In this document: positions 51,057 to 60,373 of the stretch, in pieces
Layout of the letters: each line of letters begins with the position of its first letter
Numbering within the stretch: the stretch's first letter is position 1
From: Verrucomicrobiota bacterium
GTDB lineage: Bacteria; Verrucomicrobiota; Verrucomicrobiia; Chthoniobacterales; UBA10450
Reading direction: 5' to 3'
Assembly (NCBI GenBank): GCA_003219175.1
Contig: QHPU01000050.1
Coordinates: 1 to 64,000 of the forward strand
Length of the DNA: 64,000 nt
Translations under genes and position numbers: made by a program
The notes under the pieces: model-generated
What the model was told of the DNA's origin: nothing
The model's input: the letters and a program-made list of their open reading frames with translations, nothing else
Database searches by the model: none

Positions 51057-52003
51057 CGCAGACTCACCATCGATTGCACGTAATTATCGAGAAACCATTC
51101 GTAGAATCGCGCGATCCCATCCCGCAACGCAATCGTTGGCTTCCAACCAAGGTTCTTGATCCTGGAAATGTCGAGCAACTTGCGCGGTGTGCCGTCTGGT
51201 TTTGAACGGTCCCACCTCAATTCGCCTCGAAAGCCCACCACCTCGCAGATTAACTCCGCCAGTTCACGAATGGAAATGTCCTCGCCGCAGCCAACATTGA
51301 TGATTTCGGAGGAATTGTACTGCTCGAGCAAAAACAGAACTGCCGCCGCTAAATCATCCACGTGCAGAAATTCGCGACGCGGCGTGCCTGTTCCCCAAAC
51401 TATCATCTCCCCTGCCCCGCTCATTTTTGCCTCGTGCGCTTTGCGCAACAACGCGGCCAACACGTGTGAAGTCTCGAGATCAAAATCGTCACCGGGACCG
51501 TAGAGATTTGTCGACATTACCGAGATGAAATTTGCGTCGTACTCGCGCGAGAAGGCCTGGCAGAGTTTTATCCCCGCAATTTTCGCAATGGCGTAGGCTT
51601 CATTAGTTGGTTCAAGCGATCCACTGAGAAGCGCACTCTCCGGAATCGGCTGGGGAGCGAACTTGGGATAAATGCACGAGCTGCCAAGAAACAGAAGCTT
51701 GCGCGCCCCCGCCTCGTGCGCCGCCCGAATCACGTTGTTTTGAATCTGGAGATTTTCGACCAAAAATTCGACCGGTGCGTCAAAATTGGCCTTGATTCCA
51801 CCGACCTTCGCCGCTGCCAGAATCACCAGTTCGGGTTTTTCGTCCGCAAACAAATCCCGCACTGCTTGTTGGTCGCGCAAATCAACTTCCGACCGCGAAC
51901 GAGTGAGCAGATTGCTGAAACCACGAGACGTCAGTACGCGAACAACCGCGCCACCGACCAGACCGCTATGGCCGGCAACATAAATTTTATCGGTTGGCTT
52001 CAT
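51053..52003 (-). CDS. fcl: GDP-L-fucose synthase
   Basis: KIYVAGHSGLVGGAVVRVL; FLGSSCIYPKFAPQPIPESALLSGSLEPTNEAYAIAKIAGIKLC; start at MKPTDK. Confidence 0.95.
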   Translation of the reverse strand: MKPTDKIYVAGHSGLVGGAVVRVLTSRGFSNLLTRSRSEVDLRDQQAVRDLFADEKPELVILAAAKVGGIKANFDAPVEFLVENLQIQNNVIRAAHEAGARKLLFLGSSCIYPKFAPQPIPESALLSGSLEPTNEAYAIAKIAGIKLCQAFSREYDANFISVMSTNLYGPGDDFDLETSHVLAALLRKAHEAKMSGAGEMIVWGTGTPRREFLHVDDLAAAVLFLLEQYNSSEIINVGCGEDISIRELAELICEVVGFRGELRWDRSKPDGTPRKLLDISRIKNLGWKPTIALRDGIARFYEWFLDNYVQSMVSLR

Positions 52004-52052
52004 CCGTTGTTTAGCATTTTCTTTTTTCCGCACCCGCGCAATCCTGACGTTT

Positions 52053-52925
52053 ATGCCCAAACAAGCAACCCGGCTAGCAGTGCAGAAAACCTACAAGCTT
52101 TTCATCGGCGGAAAATTCGCGCGCGGTGAAAGCGGACGGATCATCGCCGCGCGCGATGCGGAGGGCAAGTTGCTGGCGAATTACTGTCGCGCATCACGAA
52201 AGGATTTTCGTGATGCGGTGCGAGCGGCACGAAACGCCGTCGCAGGCTGGACAAAATACAGCGCTTATTTGCGCGGGCAGATTTTATATCGCGCGGCGGA
52301 AATGCTTGAAACGCGGCGCCGGGAATTGGAGAGCGAGCTTTCGCGGGTGGGTAGCTCCGCGGCCCGGGCGCGCCGCGAAGTCACGGCCGCGATTGATCGC
52401 CTGGTGTATTACGCCGGTTGGACCGACAAGTTTTCGCAGGTTCTTGGCTCGGTAAATCCTGTCGCCACCTCGCATTTCAATTTCACTACTCCCGAGCCGA
52501 CCGGGGTGGTTGTTGCGCTAACACCTGACGAACCGGCCTTGCTCGGATTGGTTTCGATCATTGCGCCCATCATTGTCAGCGGTAACTCTGTCGTCGCCCT
52601 TGCTTCGGCCGCAAACGCGCTTGCTCCTCTCACCTTCTCGGAAATTATCGCCACGAGTGACCTTCCCGCCGGCGTTTTTAATCTTCTCGCGGGTGATCGC
52701 GGCGAACTCGCCTCACCTTTCGCTAGTCACATGGACGTCAACGCAATCGTTGACGGCAGTGGTGATGAGAGGATCGGCGCGGAATTACAAACGGGCAGCG
52801 CCATCAACGTCAAGCGTTACATTCGACGCGACGCTGCAAACTACTTCGCACACGATGCGGAAAATCCGTATTGGATTCTCGATACTGTGGAAATGAAGAC
52901 AGCCTGGCACCCGATTGGGTTGTAG
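52053..52925 (+). CDS. Half-length aldehyde dehydrogenase-like protein lacking the catalytic half
   Basis: KTYKLFIGGKFARGESGRIIAARDAEGKLL and PEPTGVVVALTPDEPALLGLVSIIAPIIVSGNSVVALAS match ALDH N-terminal regions. No LELGGK or GQxC catalytic motifs. Confidence 0.8.
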   Translation: MPKQATRLAVQKTYKLFIGGKFARGESGRIIAARDAEGKLLANYCRASRKDFRDAVRAARNAVAGWTKYSAYLRGQILYRAAEMLETRRRELESELSRVGSSAARARREVTAAIDRLVYYAGWTDKFSQVLGSVNPVATSHFNFTTPEPTGVVVALTPDEPALLGLVSIIAPIIVSGNSVVALASAANALAPLTFSEIIATSDLPAGVFNLLAGDRGELASPFASHMDVNAIVDGSGDERIGAELQTGSAINVKRYIRRDAANYFAHDAENPYWILDTVEMKTAWHPIGL

Positions 52926-52999
52926 TGCATCCGGAAAATAGACTTCCAGTTTCTGCGTCCAGCGGAATTTCATTCCGCTAAATCCATAAAGCAGACAGA

Positions 53000-54277
53000 A
53001 TGTCCGTTTGGCACACAGGCAGAATGCCCATGTTCCTGAACCAGATGCACGTCCCCTCATTAATCGAAAAGAAACGCGACGGCGGCGATCTGAGCGCTGA
53101 TGAGATCAGTTACATAATTGCCAATTTTACGCGCGGAGAAATTCCCGATTACCAGGTGAGCGCACTGGCAATGGCGATCTTCTTTCGCGGCATGACTGAC
53201 GCGGAGACTTGGCATTTAACGAAGGCTATGCTGGAGAGCGGTCATCGCTTCACTTATCCGCCGGACTCGCCACCGAAAGTGGACAAACATTCTACCGGAG
53301 CAATCGGTGGCAAGACTTCGCTCGTTCTGGCTCCGTTGCTGGCATGTGACGAACTTTGGGTGCCGATGATTTCCGGGCGCGGTCTCGATATCACCGGCGG
53401 GACACTGGACAAATTGGAGTGCATTCCCGGCTTCGATGTGAATCTGGATCGAGCGCGTGCCCTCAAACAACTGAAGCGCATTGGTGTTTTCATGATCGGA
53501 CAAACGGCGGAGATTTGCCCGGCAGACAAAAAACTCTACGCGCTGCGCGATGTCACTGGTACCGTTCCTTCGCGCGCGCTCATTGTCGCCAGTATCATGA
53601 GCAAGAAGTTGGCGGAGAGCCTGGACCGGTTGGTGTTGAATGTAAGATTCGGAAGCGGCGCATTCATGAAAGAGCGCCGGGAAGCAGAATTGCTCGGCGA
53701 TGCCATGCTGCGCGTTGGTGAGGCCATGAGTCTGCAAATCTCCTACCTTCTTACGCCAATGAACGAGCCGCTCGGACGGACCGTCGGCAACGCGCTGGAA
53801 CTTGCCGAAGCGATTGATGTGCTTCGCGGTGCCGGGCCACCAGATGTTGTCAATCTGGTGCTTGATTTGGCGATCAGAGTTGCAAACGCGCCGCGCGCCC
53901 AATTGCAAAAATGGCTGCAAGACGGCACCGCCTGGCAAAAATTTGTGGCGACGGTTGAAGCGCAGGACGGCGACGCCAGTGCTTTGGAGAGAATGACGCA
54001 AGTTCATCGCGCACCTGTCATCCGCGAAATCAAAGCAGAGAGAAGTGGCAGGATTGCGAAGATGGACGCGCAAAGAATCGGACGTGCTTCGCTCCTGCTC
54101 GGCGGCGGTCGGCAAACAGCAAATGATGCGATTGATTTTGCGGTCGGCATTTCCGATTTGAAAAAGATCGGCGAAGCGGTCGAATCCAACGAGGTTTTAA
54201 TGCGCGTGCACGCGCGGGCGGAAAAATCGTGCGAAAGAGCCTTGCTGATGTTGAAAGAAGCAGTGGCAATCGAATGA
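53000..54277 (+). CDS. deoA: Thymidine/pyrimidine-nucleoside phosphorylase
   Basis: PSLIEKKRDGGDLSADEISYII; VDKHSTGAIGGKTSLVLAPLLA; ISGRGLDITGGTLDKLECIPGF. Confidence 0.93.
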   Translation: MSVWHTGRMPMFLNQMHVPSLIEKKRDGGDLSADEISYIIANFTRGEIPDYQVSALAMAIFFRGMTDAETWHLTKAMLESGHRFTYPPDSPPKVDKHSTGAIGGKTSLVLAPLLACDELWVPMISGRGLDITGGTLDKLECIPGFDVNLDRARALKQLKRIGVFMIGQTAEICPADKKLYALRDVTGTVPSRALIVASIMSKKLAESLDRLVLNVRFGSGAFMKERREAELLGDAMLRVGEAMSLQISYLLTPMNEPLGRTVGNALELAEAIDVLRGAGPPDVVNLVLDLAIRVANAPRAQLQKWLQDGTAWQKFVATVEAQDGDASALERMTQVHRAPVIREIKAERSGRIAKMDAQRIGRASLLLGGGRQTANDAIDFAVGISDLKKIGEAVESNEVLMRVHARAEKSCERALLMLKEAVAIE

Positions 54278-55056
54278 TGACCGGGAAGCTTCACCCAAAG
54301 TTCCCATGGCGCCGAATTGTCATGACCGCTGGGCTGCTGGCGATTGCAAACGCAAATGCGCAAATTGTTGCCGCGCCATCGCGTACTGAAAAGGCGGCGG
54401 TTGACGCCTTGATTCCTTGGTTACTGCAAGAAGACATTCAACTGCGTGGAATTCCGTTTAGCGAAGTGATCTTCGATGCCACAGGAAAGCGGGTGCTCGC
54501 CTTCAACCCAAAGGACGAAACCGACGGGCGAGTCTTGAAACAAATCAGCGGCGTGCTGGATGCAGTGACGGAGCAATTGAATATGCCTGATAGCGTGATT
54601 CAGGGAATACCGCGCATTAATGAGGTGAGCAGTCATTTTGAGGATCTGATGCACGAGCTTTTGAACAAGGTGCCGGGGTTTAGTTGCGATTTTCCGAAAA
54701 CCGCCGCTGGGGCAACACAACGTTCCGGTTACCCCGACCTCGAGATAATCGATCAAGAGTCGCATCGTGTTTATTATCTCGATCCAAAACTCTACGCCGT
54801 AGGGAGCCGCGACAGTTCGTTCCGCACTTTTTATTTCGAGCCCAAGGTCGCAACCAACAAAGTGGGAGAAGACGCGGTGCATTTCATTGTTGGCTTTGAG
54901 CACGAAAAGCCGACTGCCGATCGACACTGGAAATTTACGCGCTGGGACCTAGTCGATCTCTCACGTTTCCAGGTCAAATTAAAGGCCGAATTCCAAGGGA
55001 GTAATCGCGATATGTATCGGCCGGAGGCGATTGTGGCGACGAGCGGGAATCGGTAA
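54274..55056 (+). CDS. Hypothetical secreted protein
   Basis: Hydrophobic leader RRIVMTAGLLAIANANAQ; SGYPDLEIIDQESHRVYYLDPKLY central motif. Confidence 0.65.
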   Translation: MMTGKLHPKFPWRRIVMTAGLLAIANANAQIVAAPSRTEKAAVDALIPWLLQEDIQLRGIPFSEVIFDATGKRVLAFNPKDETDGRVLKQISGVLDAVTEQLNMPDSVIQGIPRINEVSSHFEDLMHELLNKVPGFSCDFPKTAAGATQRSGYPDLEIIDQESHRVYYLDPKLYAVGSRDSSFRTFYFEPKVATNKVGEDAVHFIVGFEHEKPTADRHWKFTRWDLVDLSRFQVKLKAEFQGSNRDMYRPEAIVATSGNR

Positions 55057-55064
55057 ACAAAATT

Positions 55065-55139
55065 TGGTAGGCCGAGACTCCGTCGGGCCACCGAACCAAA
55101 GTTTTTTCCCGCTGGCTCCGCGGAGCGTCGCCCTACCAA
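55065..55139. repeat. 26-bp-arm inverted repeat, family 'TGGTAGGGCGAGACTC', copy 2
   Basis: TGGTAGGCCGAGACTCCGTCGGGCCA ... TGGCTCCGCGGAGCGTCGCCCTACCA. Confidence 0.88.
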
Positions 55140-55182
55140 GAGTTGCCGATATCTAACGACAAAGGTAATCTAATAGTCTGTA

Positions 55183-56403
55183 ATGATCATCCAATCCGAA
55201 CCGGAAACGTTTCAATTCGATGCGGTTGACGAGGTCGTCACCGACATCGCGGCCGGCAAGGTCGTGATTGTAACAGACGATGCCGATCGCGAGAACGAGG
55301 GCGACTTGGTGATGGCGGCAGAAAAGGCCACCGCGGCCTCGGTCAATTTCATGGCTACCCACGGGCGGGGTTTGATTTGCGTCCCAATCTCGAACGCGCG
55401 CGCGGAACAACTCGGGCTAAAACGCATGGTGGCGGAAAATCGCGAGATGTATTCGACTGATTTCACCGTCTCCGTCGATGCTGCGGATGGCGTGACCACC
55501 GGAATCAGCGCGCACGATCGGGCGAGAACCATTCAGATTATCGCGAATCCGGTCTCAGAGCCGAATGACCTAGTGCAACCAGGACACGTCTTTCCTTTGC
55601 GAGCGAAGGACGGTGGCGTCTTGCGTCGCGCCGGTCACACTGAAGCGGCGGTCGATCTCGCGACTATGGCCGGGCTCCAACCCGCCGGTGTCCTCTGCGA
55701 AATTTTGCACGACGACGGGACGATGGCACGCTTGCCGGAACTGATGCGGTTTCGCAAGAAACATGGGCTGCGCATCTGCACCATCCAAAGTTTGATCGCG
55801 CATCGGCGGATGAGGGAAAAGCTGGTCGAGCGAGAACAGATCGTAAAGATGCCAACCGATTACGGCGATTTCGATCTGCATCTATATCGTTCGAAACTCG
55901 ACGGCTCGCATCACCTTGCGCTGGTCAAAGGCAAGATTTCGCCGAACAAGCCGACGCTAGTGCGGGTCCACAGTGAATGTCTCACCGGCGACGTCTTCGG
56001 CTCGCGCCGATGCGATTGCGGCAATCAGTTGCATGCCGCGCTTTGTCAAATTTCCGAAGAAGGCGATGGCGTTCTCGTTTACATGCGCCAGGAGGGCCGG
56101 GGCATTGGTTTGGCCGCAAAGATCCATGCCTACAAATTACAAGAGGAAGGCCTCGACACCGTCGAAGCCAACGCCAGGCTTGGCTTCCCCATGGATTTGC
56201 GCGATTATGGATTGGGCGCGCAAATTTTGATCGATCTCGGTGTGCGACAATTCCGTTTTCTCACCAATAATCCGAAAAAGGTAATCGGGTTGGAAGGTTA
56301 CGGGATTCAAATGATCGAGCAGGTACCGATTCGCAGTCGGCCGAATCCGCACAACGAAAAATATCTAGAGACCAAAAAACAAAAAATGGGTCACTTACTA
56401 TGA
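55183..56403 (+). CDS. ribBA: Bifunctional DHBP synthase/GTP cyclohydrolase II
   Basis: VIVTDDADRENEGDLVMAAE; VHSECLTGDVFGSRRCDCGNQLH; YMRQEGRGIGLAAKIHAYKLQ. Confidence 0.97.
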   Translation: MIIQSEPETFQFDAVDEVVTDIAAGKVVIVTDDADRENEGDLVMAAEKATAASVNFMATHGRGLICVPISNARAEQLGLKRMVAENREMYSTDFTVSVDAADGVTTGISAHDRARTIQIIANPVSEPNDLVQPGHVFPLRAKDGGVLRRAGHTEAAVDLATMAGLQPAGVLCEILHDDGTMARLPELMRFRKKHGLRICTIQSLIAHRRMREKLVEREQIVKMPTDYGDFDLHLYRSKLDGSHHLALVKGKISPNKPTLVRVHSECLTGDVFGSRRCDCGNQLHAALCQISEEGDGVLVYMRQEGRGIGLAAKIHAYKLQEEGLDTVEANARLGFPMDLRDYGLGAQILIDLGVRQFRFLTNNPKKVIGLEGYGIQMIEQVPIRSRPNPHNEKYLETKKQKMGHLL

Positions 56404-56897
56404 TCGAGCCAGCTAATCCCCGCGTGTCGCACTTTGTTTTACCCAAACCACGCGTGATTGCGGCGAAACGCACGTTCGCCATCGTCGCTAGCCAATTCAA
56501 TCCCAAGTATGTGCAGGGCTTGGTCGACCGCGCAGCCAGACAACTACAAACGCCAGTGGCGAAGGTCTCGCTCTATCGGGTCCCCGGTGCATTCGAAATC
56601 CCCGTTATCGCGCGCGAGCTGGCGCAACAAAAGAGAGCGGACGTGATCCTTGCCATTGGCGTGGTGCTGAAGGGGAAAACCAATCACGCGGACAACATCT
56701 CGCGTTCCGTCACGGACGCGCTCCAGCGCATTGCCTTGGATTTCGGCGTGCCAGTGATTAACTGCGTGCATACTTTCTCGAACGAAATCGACGCGCAGGA
56801 ACGTTGTCTCAAAGACAAGATCAATCGCGGCACTGAAGCGGCCCGCGCCGCGATCGAGATCGCGAATGTGATGTCGGACCTGCGCACCCGACAGTAG
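56400..56897 (+). CDS. ribH: 6,7-dimethyl-8-ribityllumazine synthase
   Basis: IVASQFNPKYVQGLVDRA; VPGAFEIPVIAREL; AIGVVLKGKTNHADNISRSV. Confidence 0.95.
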   Translation: MIEPANPRVSHFVLPKPRVIAAKRTFAIVASQFNPKYVQGLVDRAARQLQTPVAKVSLYRVPGAFEIPVIARELAQQKRADVILAIGVVLKGKTNHADNISRSVTDALQRIALDFGVPVINCVHTFSNEIDAQERCLKDKINRGTEAARAAIEIANVMSDLRTRQ

Positions 56898-56899
56898 CA

Positions 56900-57364
56900 A
56901 TGGGACGGCGGCGGGAGGCGCGCCAGGCGGCGCTGCAATATCATTTCTGGCGCGACATGCAGCACGGCGACAGCCCGGAGAAAATGGAACATTTCTGGGA
57001 ATTTCTCCCAACCAAACCGCGCGTCCGCGAGTTTGCTCAACCTCTGATTGACGGAATGAACGCGCATCTCGAAGAAATCGACGAGCGCATTCGACGCTAT
57101 GCCGAGAACTACGAATTTCGCCGCATCGCCGCCGTCGATCGCAACGTCTTGCGTCTCGCCATCTATGAAATGTTGTATCGCGACGACATTCCGCCGGTGG
57201 TCTCGATTAACGAAGCAATCGAGCTGGCAAAGAAATTCGGTGGCGCGGAGTCCGGCCGTTTTGTTAACGGCATTCTCGATCAGGTTCGAAAAGAACTAAC
57301 GCGCCCGGCGCGTAAAGCGGTTACTCATCAGCAGTCAAATGGCGGTCCTCCTGAGCTAAAGTAG
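56900..57364 (+). CDS. nusB: Transcription antitermination factor NusB
   Basis: RREARQAALQYHFWRDM; RIAAVDRNVLRLAIYEMLYRDDIPPVVSINEAIELAKKFGGAESGRFVNGILDQV. Confidence 0.95.
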   Translation: MGRRREARQAALQYHFWRDMQHGDSPEKMEHFWEFLPTKPRVREFAQPLIDGMNAHLEEIDERIRRYAENYEFRRIAAVDRNVLRLAIYEMLYRDDIPPVVSINEAIELAKKFGGAESGRFVNGILDQVRKELTRPARKAVTHQQSNGGPPELK

Positions 57365-57410
57365 GGGCGATTGACCTCAAGCGCCCGGGCGGTTCGGTGA
57401 ATCCGCCCTC
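57361..57410. repeat. Dispersed repeat 'GTAGGGGCGATTGACCTCAAGCGCCCG..', intergenic copy
   Basis: Matches 42192-42243 in mutL; it also supplies the nusB stop codon. Confidence 0.85.
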
Positions 57411-57425
57411 CTTCGGAATTGTGGC

Positions 57426-58232
57426 ATGAAATTTTTTAAAAACATCATCGACAGATTTGCAGGCAAACCGGTCGACTGGGACGAGCTTGAGGAATCCCTG
57501 ATTCGCTCCGATATCGGCGTGCCGATGACGTTGCGGATCATCCAGCGACTCCAGGAACGCGGTGAGCACTCGCGGATCACCGCAAATGACATCGGCGAAG
57601 TAGCACGCGAAGAAATTGGCCGGGTCCTTCCGATCAATCCGCCGCCAATCCGCCCCCTGCCCGCGCATCCAAAAGTGATTTTGATTGTCGGGGTCAACGG
57701 CACCGGCAAAACAACTTCAACCGCGAAATTGGCGCATTTTTTCAAAACAAACCGCCATACCGTTTTACTGGCCGCAGCCGATACGTTTCGCGCAGCGGCA
57801 ATCGAGCAGCTGGAAATTTGGGCCGATCGAATTGGCGTTGAAATGATTCGCGGACAGTACAACGCCGATCCGGCCGCGCTTTGCTACGAAGCGTATCAGG
57901 CGGCCGACAAGCGCGACATCGAATTTCTCATTGCCGATACTGCTGGCCGATTGCACACGAAATCGAATTTGATGGCCGAACTGGCCAAGCTGAAACGCAG
58001 TCTGGCAAAACACGATCCGAATGCGCCGCATGAGGTTCTGCTCGTGGTCGACGCGACTACGGGCAGCAACGCCCTCGCCCAAGCCAAACAATTCCACGAA
58101 GCGATCGGCTTGACCGGATTAATCGCGACCAAACTCGATGGCAGCGGCAAGGGCGGCGTGGTCGTCGCGATTCAGGACGAACTTGGGATTCCGACGCGCT
58201 TCGTCGGCACGGGCGAGAAGTTGGAAGACTAA
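57426..58232 (+). CDS. ftsY: Signal recognition particle receptor FtsY (short C-terminus)
   Basis: VILIVGVNGTGKTTSTAKLAHFF; FLIADTAGRLHTKSNLMAELAKLKR; TKLDGSGKGGVVVAIQDELGIPTRFVGTGEKLED stop. Confidence 0.95.
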   Translation: MKFFKNIIDRFAGKPVDWDELEESLIRSDIGVPMTLRIIQRLQERGEHSRITANDIGEVAREEIGRVLPINPPPIRPLPAHPKVILIVGVNGTGKTTSTAKLAHFFKTNRHTVLLAAADTFRAAAIEQLEIWADRIGVEMIRGQYNADPAALCYEAYQAADKRDIEFLIADTAGRLHTKSNLMAELAKLKRSLAKHDPNAPHEVLLVVDATTGSNALAQAKQFHEAIGLTGLIATKLDGSGKGGVVVAIQDELGIPTRFVGTGEKLED

Positions 58233-58319
58233 GAAATCGCCGCACCGCTTCCCGAGGGCGGACTGCGAGGATTCATCGCCAAGTTTACTGTCCTCAAAGG
58301 TGCTAAACGCGAGCTGTGG

Positions 58320-59577
58320 TTGACGTTCCTGATCAAGTTCCTGATCTACACGGCTTACTCGATCACGAACAAAACGATGGTCTTATGGCTGTCGAAGGAC
58401 CTTGGTTTCAGCGATCAAGCCGCGGGGGCTTTGGTCGGCTGGGTTTGGGCGCCGGCGATGACGATTTTCACATTGCTCGCAGGTTCGTTAACGGACGCGA
58501 TCGGATTGCGGCGAACGTTTTTTCTGGGTGTCGCCATCTGCACGTTTGCGCGCGCGGTCATGGTCGGGACAACTATCCCCTGGCTTGCGCTTGCTTGCGG
58601 CGTTCTGCCGCTCGCTGTCGGCGAAGCGCTCGGGACACCGGTCCTGCTCGCCGCGACGCGCGTGTATTCGACCACACAGCAACGCTCGATCGCGTTCTCA
58701 ATCATCTACGCGATCATGAATGTTGGCTATTTGGTCGCCGGTTTGGTTTTCGATTTTGTTCGGAGAAGCAACTTTCATCCAAGTTTTTTCGGCTTCGCAC
58801 CGACTACGCATGAGCAATTGTTCATGGTCAGTCTCGGGCTCGAGATCGTACTTCTTCCGACAATCTACTTTCTCCGAAGTCGTCAAGAACGCGAAAGGCA
58901 GGCGCACCCGACGATGCTGGCGACGGTGCGCGCGAGCGCGCGGGAAACAATCGACCTTTTTCAGCGGTTACTCGGCCAGTCGGCATTTTTCCGGTTGCTC
59001 GTGTTTTTTCTGCTCATCGGCTTTCTCAAAGCGATCTTTTTGCAGATGGATTATGTCTTTCCTAAATTTGGCGACCGCGAACTTGGGTTGAACGCGCCGG
59101 TTGGGAAAATCGCGGGCATCAACTCCATCATTATCATTTTCCTCGCGCCGGTTGTTGGTGCGCTCACGCAAAAATTTTCCGCCTATCGTATGGTTGTATT
59201 CGGAGGGGCGATTTGCGCGGCGGGCGTCTTTATCATGGCCTTGCCGACGAGTTGGTTCGCGCCGCTGGCGAATGGCGCATTCGGCGATTGGCTAGGCCAC
59301 GGCTATCTTCGGGTACGCGGAGCCGTCCATCCCTATTACGTCATGTCGGCGCTGTATCTGACTGTGTTCTCCATCGGCGAAGCTTTTTCTCATCGGCAAA
59401 TTGCTTGTCGGCACAAGCGGGTGGCTTCTGGCGGCTTTCTGTCCGGCTACCGGATCGCGTCATTCGGGAACGATGTGGTTGATTTTTGCCTGCGCGGCCT
59501 CGGTTGCGCCTCTTGGATTGTTGCTCTTCCGCTCCTACATCCGCGTGCCCGAAGCCGGACGCCGGAATTCCGCCTAA
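58320..59577 (+). pseudogene. MFS transporter with internal frame-shifting deletion
   Basis: Multi-TM MFS sequence up to SIGEAF (about 59386). The expected downstream segment FFLIGKLLVGTSGWLLAAFCPATGSRHSGTMWLIFACAASVAPLGLLLFRSYIRVPEAGRRNSA stop(59577) is in another frame. Confidence 0.82.
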
Positions 59578-59594
59578 TCATCGTTAAACGAAGC

Positions 59595-59668
59595 TGGTTC
59601 CGCAGAGCATCGTCCTACCAAAAAAATCATCGCCCATACACATGGTAGGGCGAGACTCCGTCGAGCCA
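59595..59668. repeat. 26-bp-arm inverted repeat, family 'TGGTAGGGCGAGACTC', copy 3
   Basis: TGGTTCCGCAGAGCATCGTCCTACCA ... TGGTAGGGCGAGACTCCGTCGAGCCA. Confidence 0.9.
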
Positions 59669-59722
59669 CTCAAGCTCCGAAATTCGCCTGCAGCCAAGGC
59701 AACTTGGCGCTATATTTAACCC

Positions 59723-59884
59723 GTGATTCAATTGCCAAAACGCCCCGAACCGCGCTCGCGATTTCTGCTCGTGATTTGCGTCATGGTTCTGATGGGCTTG
59801 ATCGGCGCGCAGATGTTTCTGAACCGCGCCGGCGCACAAAACAGGAGGAGAAGAAAATGGAAACGACAACAAATCCATCAGTGA
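59723..59884 (+). CDS. Small single-TM ORF overlapping msrB start
   Basis: GTG start; [53 protein letters not shown]. Overlaps msrB by 28 nt in a different frame. Confidence 0.5.
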   Translation: MIQLPKRPEPRSRFLLVICVMVLMGLIGAQMFLNRAGAQNRRRRKWKRQQIHQ

Positions 59885-60345
59885 GTGGTTCGCCCGGAGC
59901 GACAACAAAACCTTCGTCTGAAGATCTAAAGAAGAAGTTGACTGCGCAGCAATATCACGTCACGCAGGAGTGCGGAACGGAGCCGCCATTCAACAACGCG
60001 TATTGGAACAATCACGTTGCCGGGATTTACGTTGATATTGTCACCGGGCAACCGCTCTTTACCTCACTGGATAAGTTCGACAGCGGCACCGGCTGGCCCA
60101 GTTTCACCAAACCAATCACGAAAGAAAATGTCGTCGAGAAATCAGACCGCACCATGGGGATGGACCGTACCGAAGTCCGCGGCGCGAAGAGTGATTCCCA
60201 TCTCGGCCACGTTTTCGATGACGGCCCCGGCCCCGGCGGAATGCGCTATTGCATCAACTCCGCCGCGCTTCGTTTCATCCCAGTCGAGAAATTGAAGGAA
60301 GAAGGCTACGGCCAATTCCTGCCGCTATTCGAAGGGAAAAAATAG
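59857..60345 (+). CDS. msrB: Peptide-methionine (R)-S-oxide reductase
   Basis: AGGAGGAG Shine-Dalgarno; [20 protein letters not shown]...[14 protein letters not shown]...[29 protein letters not shown]. Confidence 0.95.
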   Translation: METTTNPSVSGSPGATTKPSSEDLKKKLTAQQYHVTQECGTEPPFNNAYWNNHVAGIYVDIVTGQPLFTSLDKFDSGTGWPSFTKPITKENVVEKSDRTMGMDRTEVRGAKSDSHLGHVFDDGPGPGGMRYCINSAALRFIPVEKLKEEGYGQFLPLFEGKK

Positions 60346-60373
60346 CGCGCGAGCTACATGTAGTCGAGCCTAG

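Noticed and set aside
53216-54115. 299 aa minus-strand ORF opposite the pyrimidine phosphorylase
   Set aside because: Antisense to a clearly conserved gene and no recognisable family; an expected by-product of GC-rich coding DNA. Same reasoning for 18484-19209, 20237-20884, 23494-24057, 49561-50073 and many other shadow ORFs.
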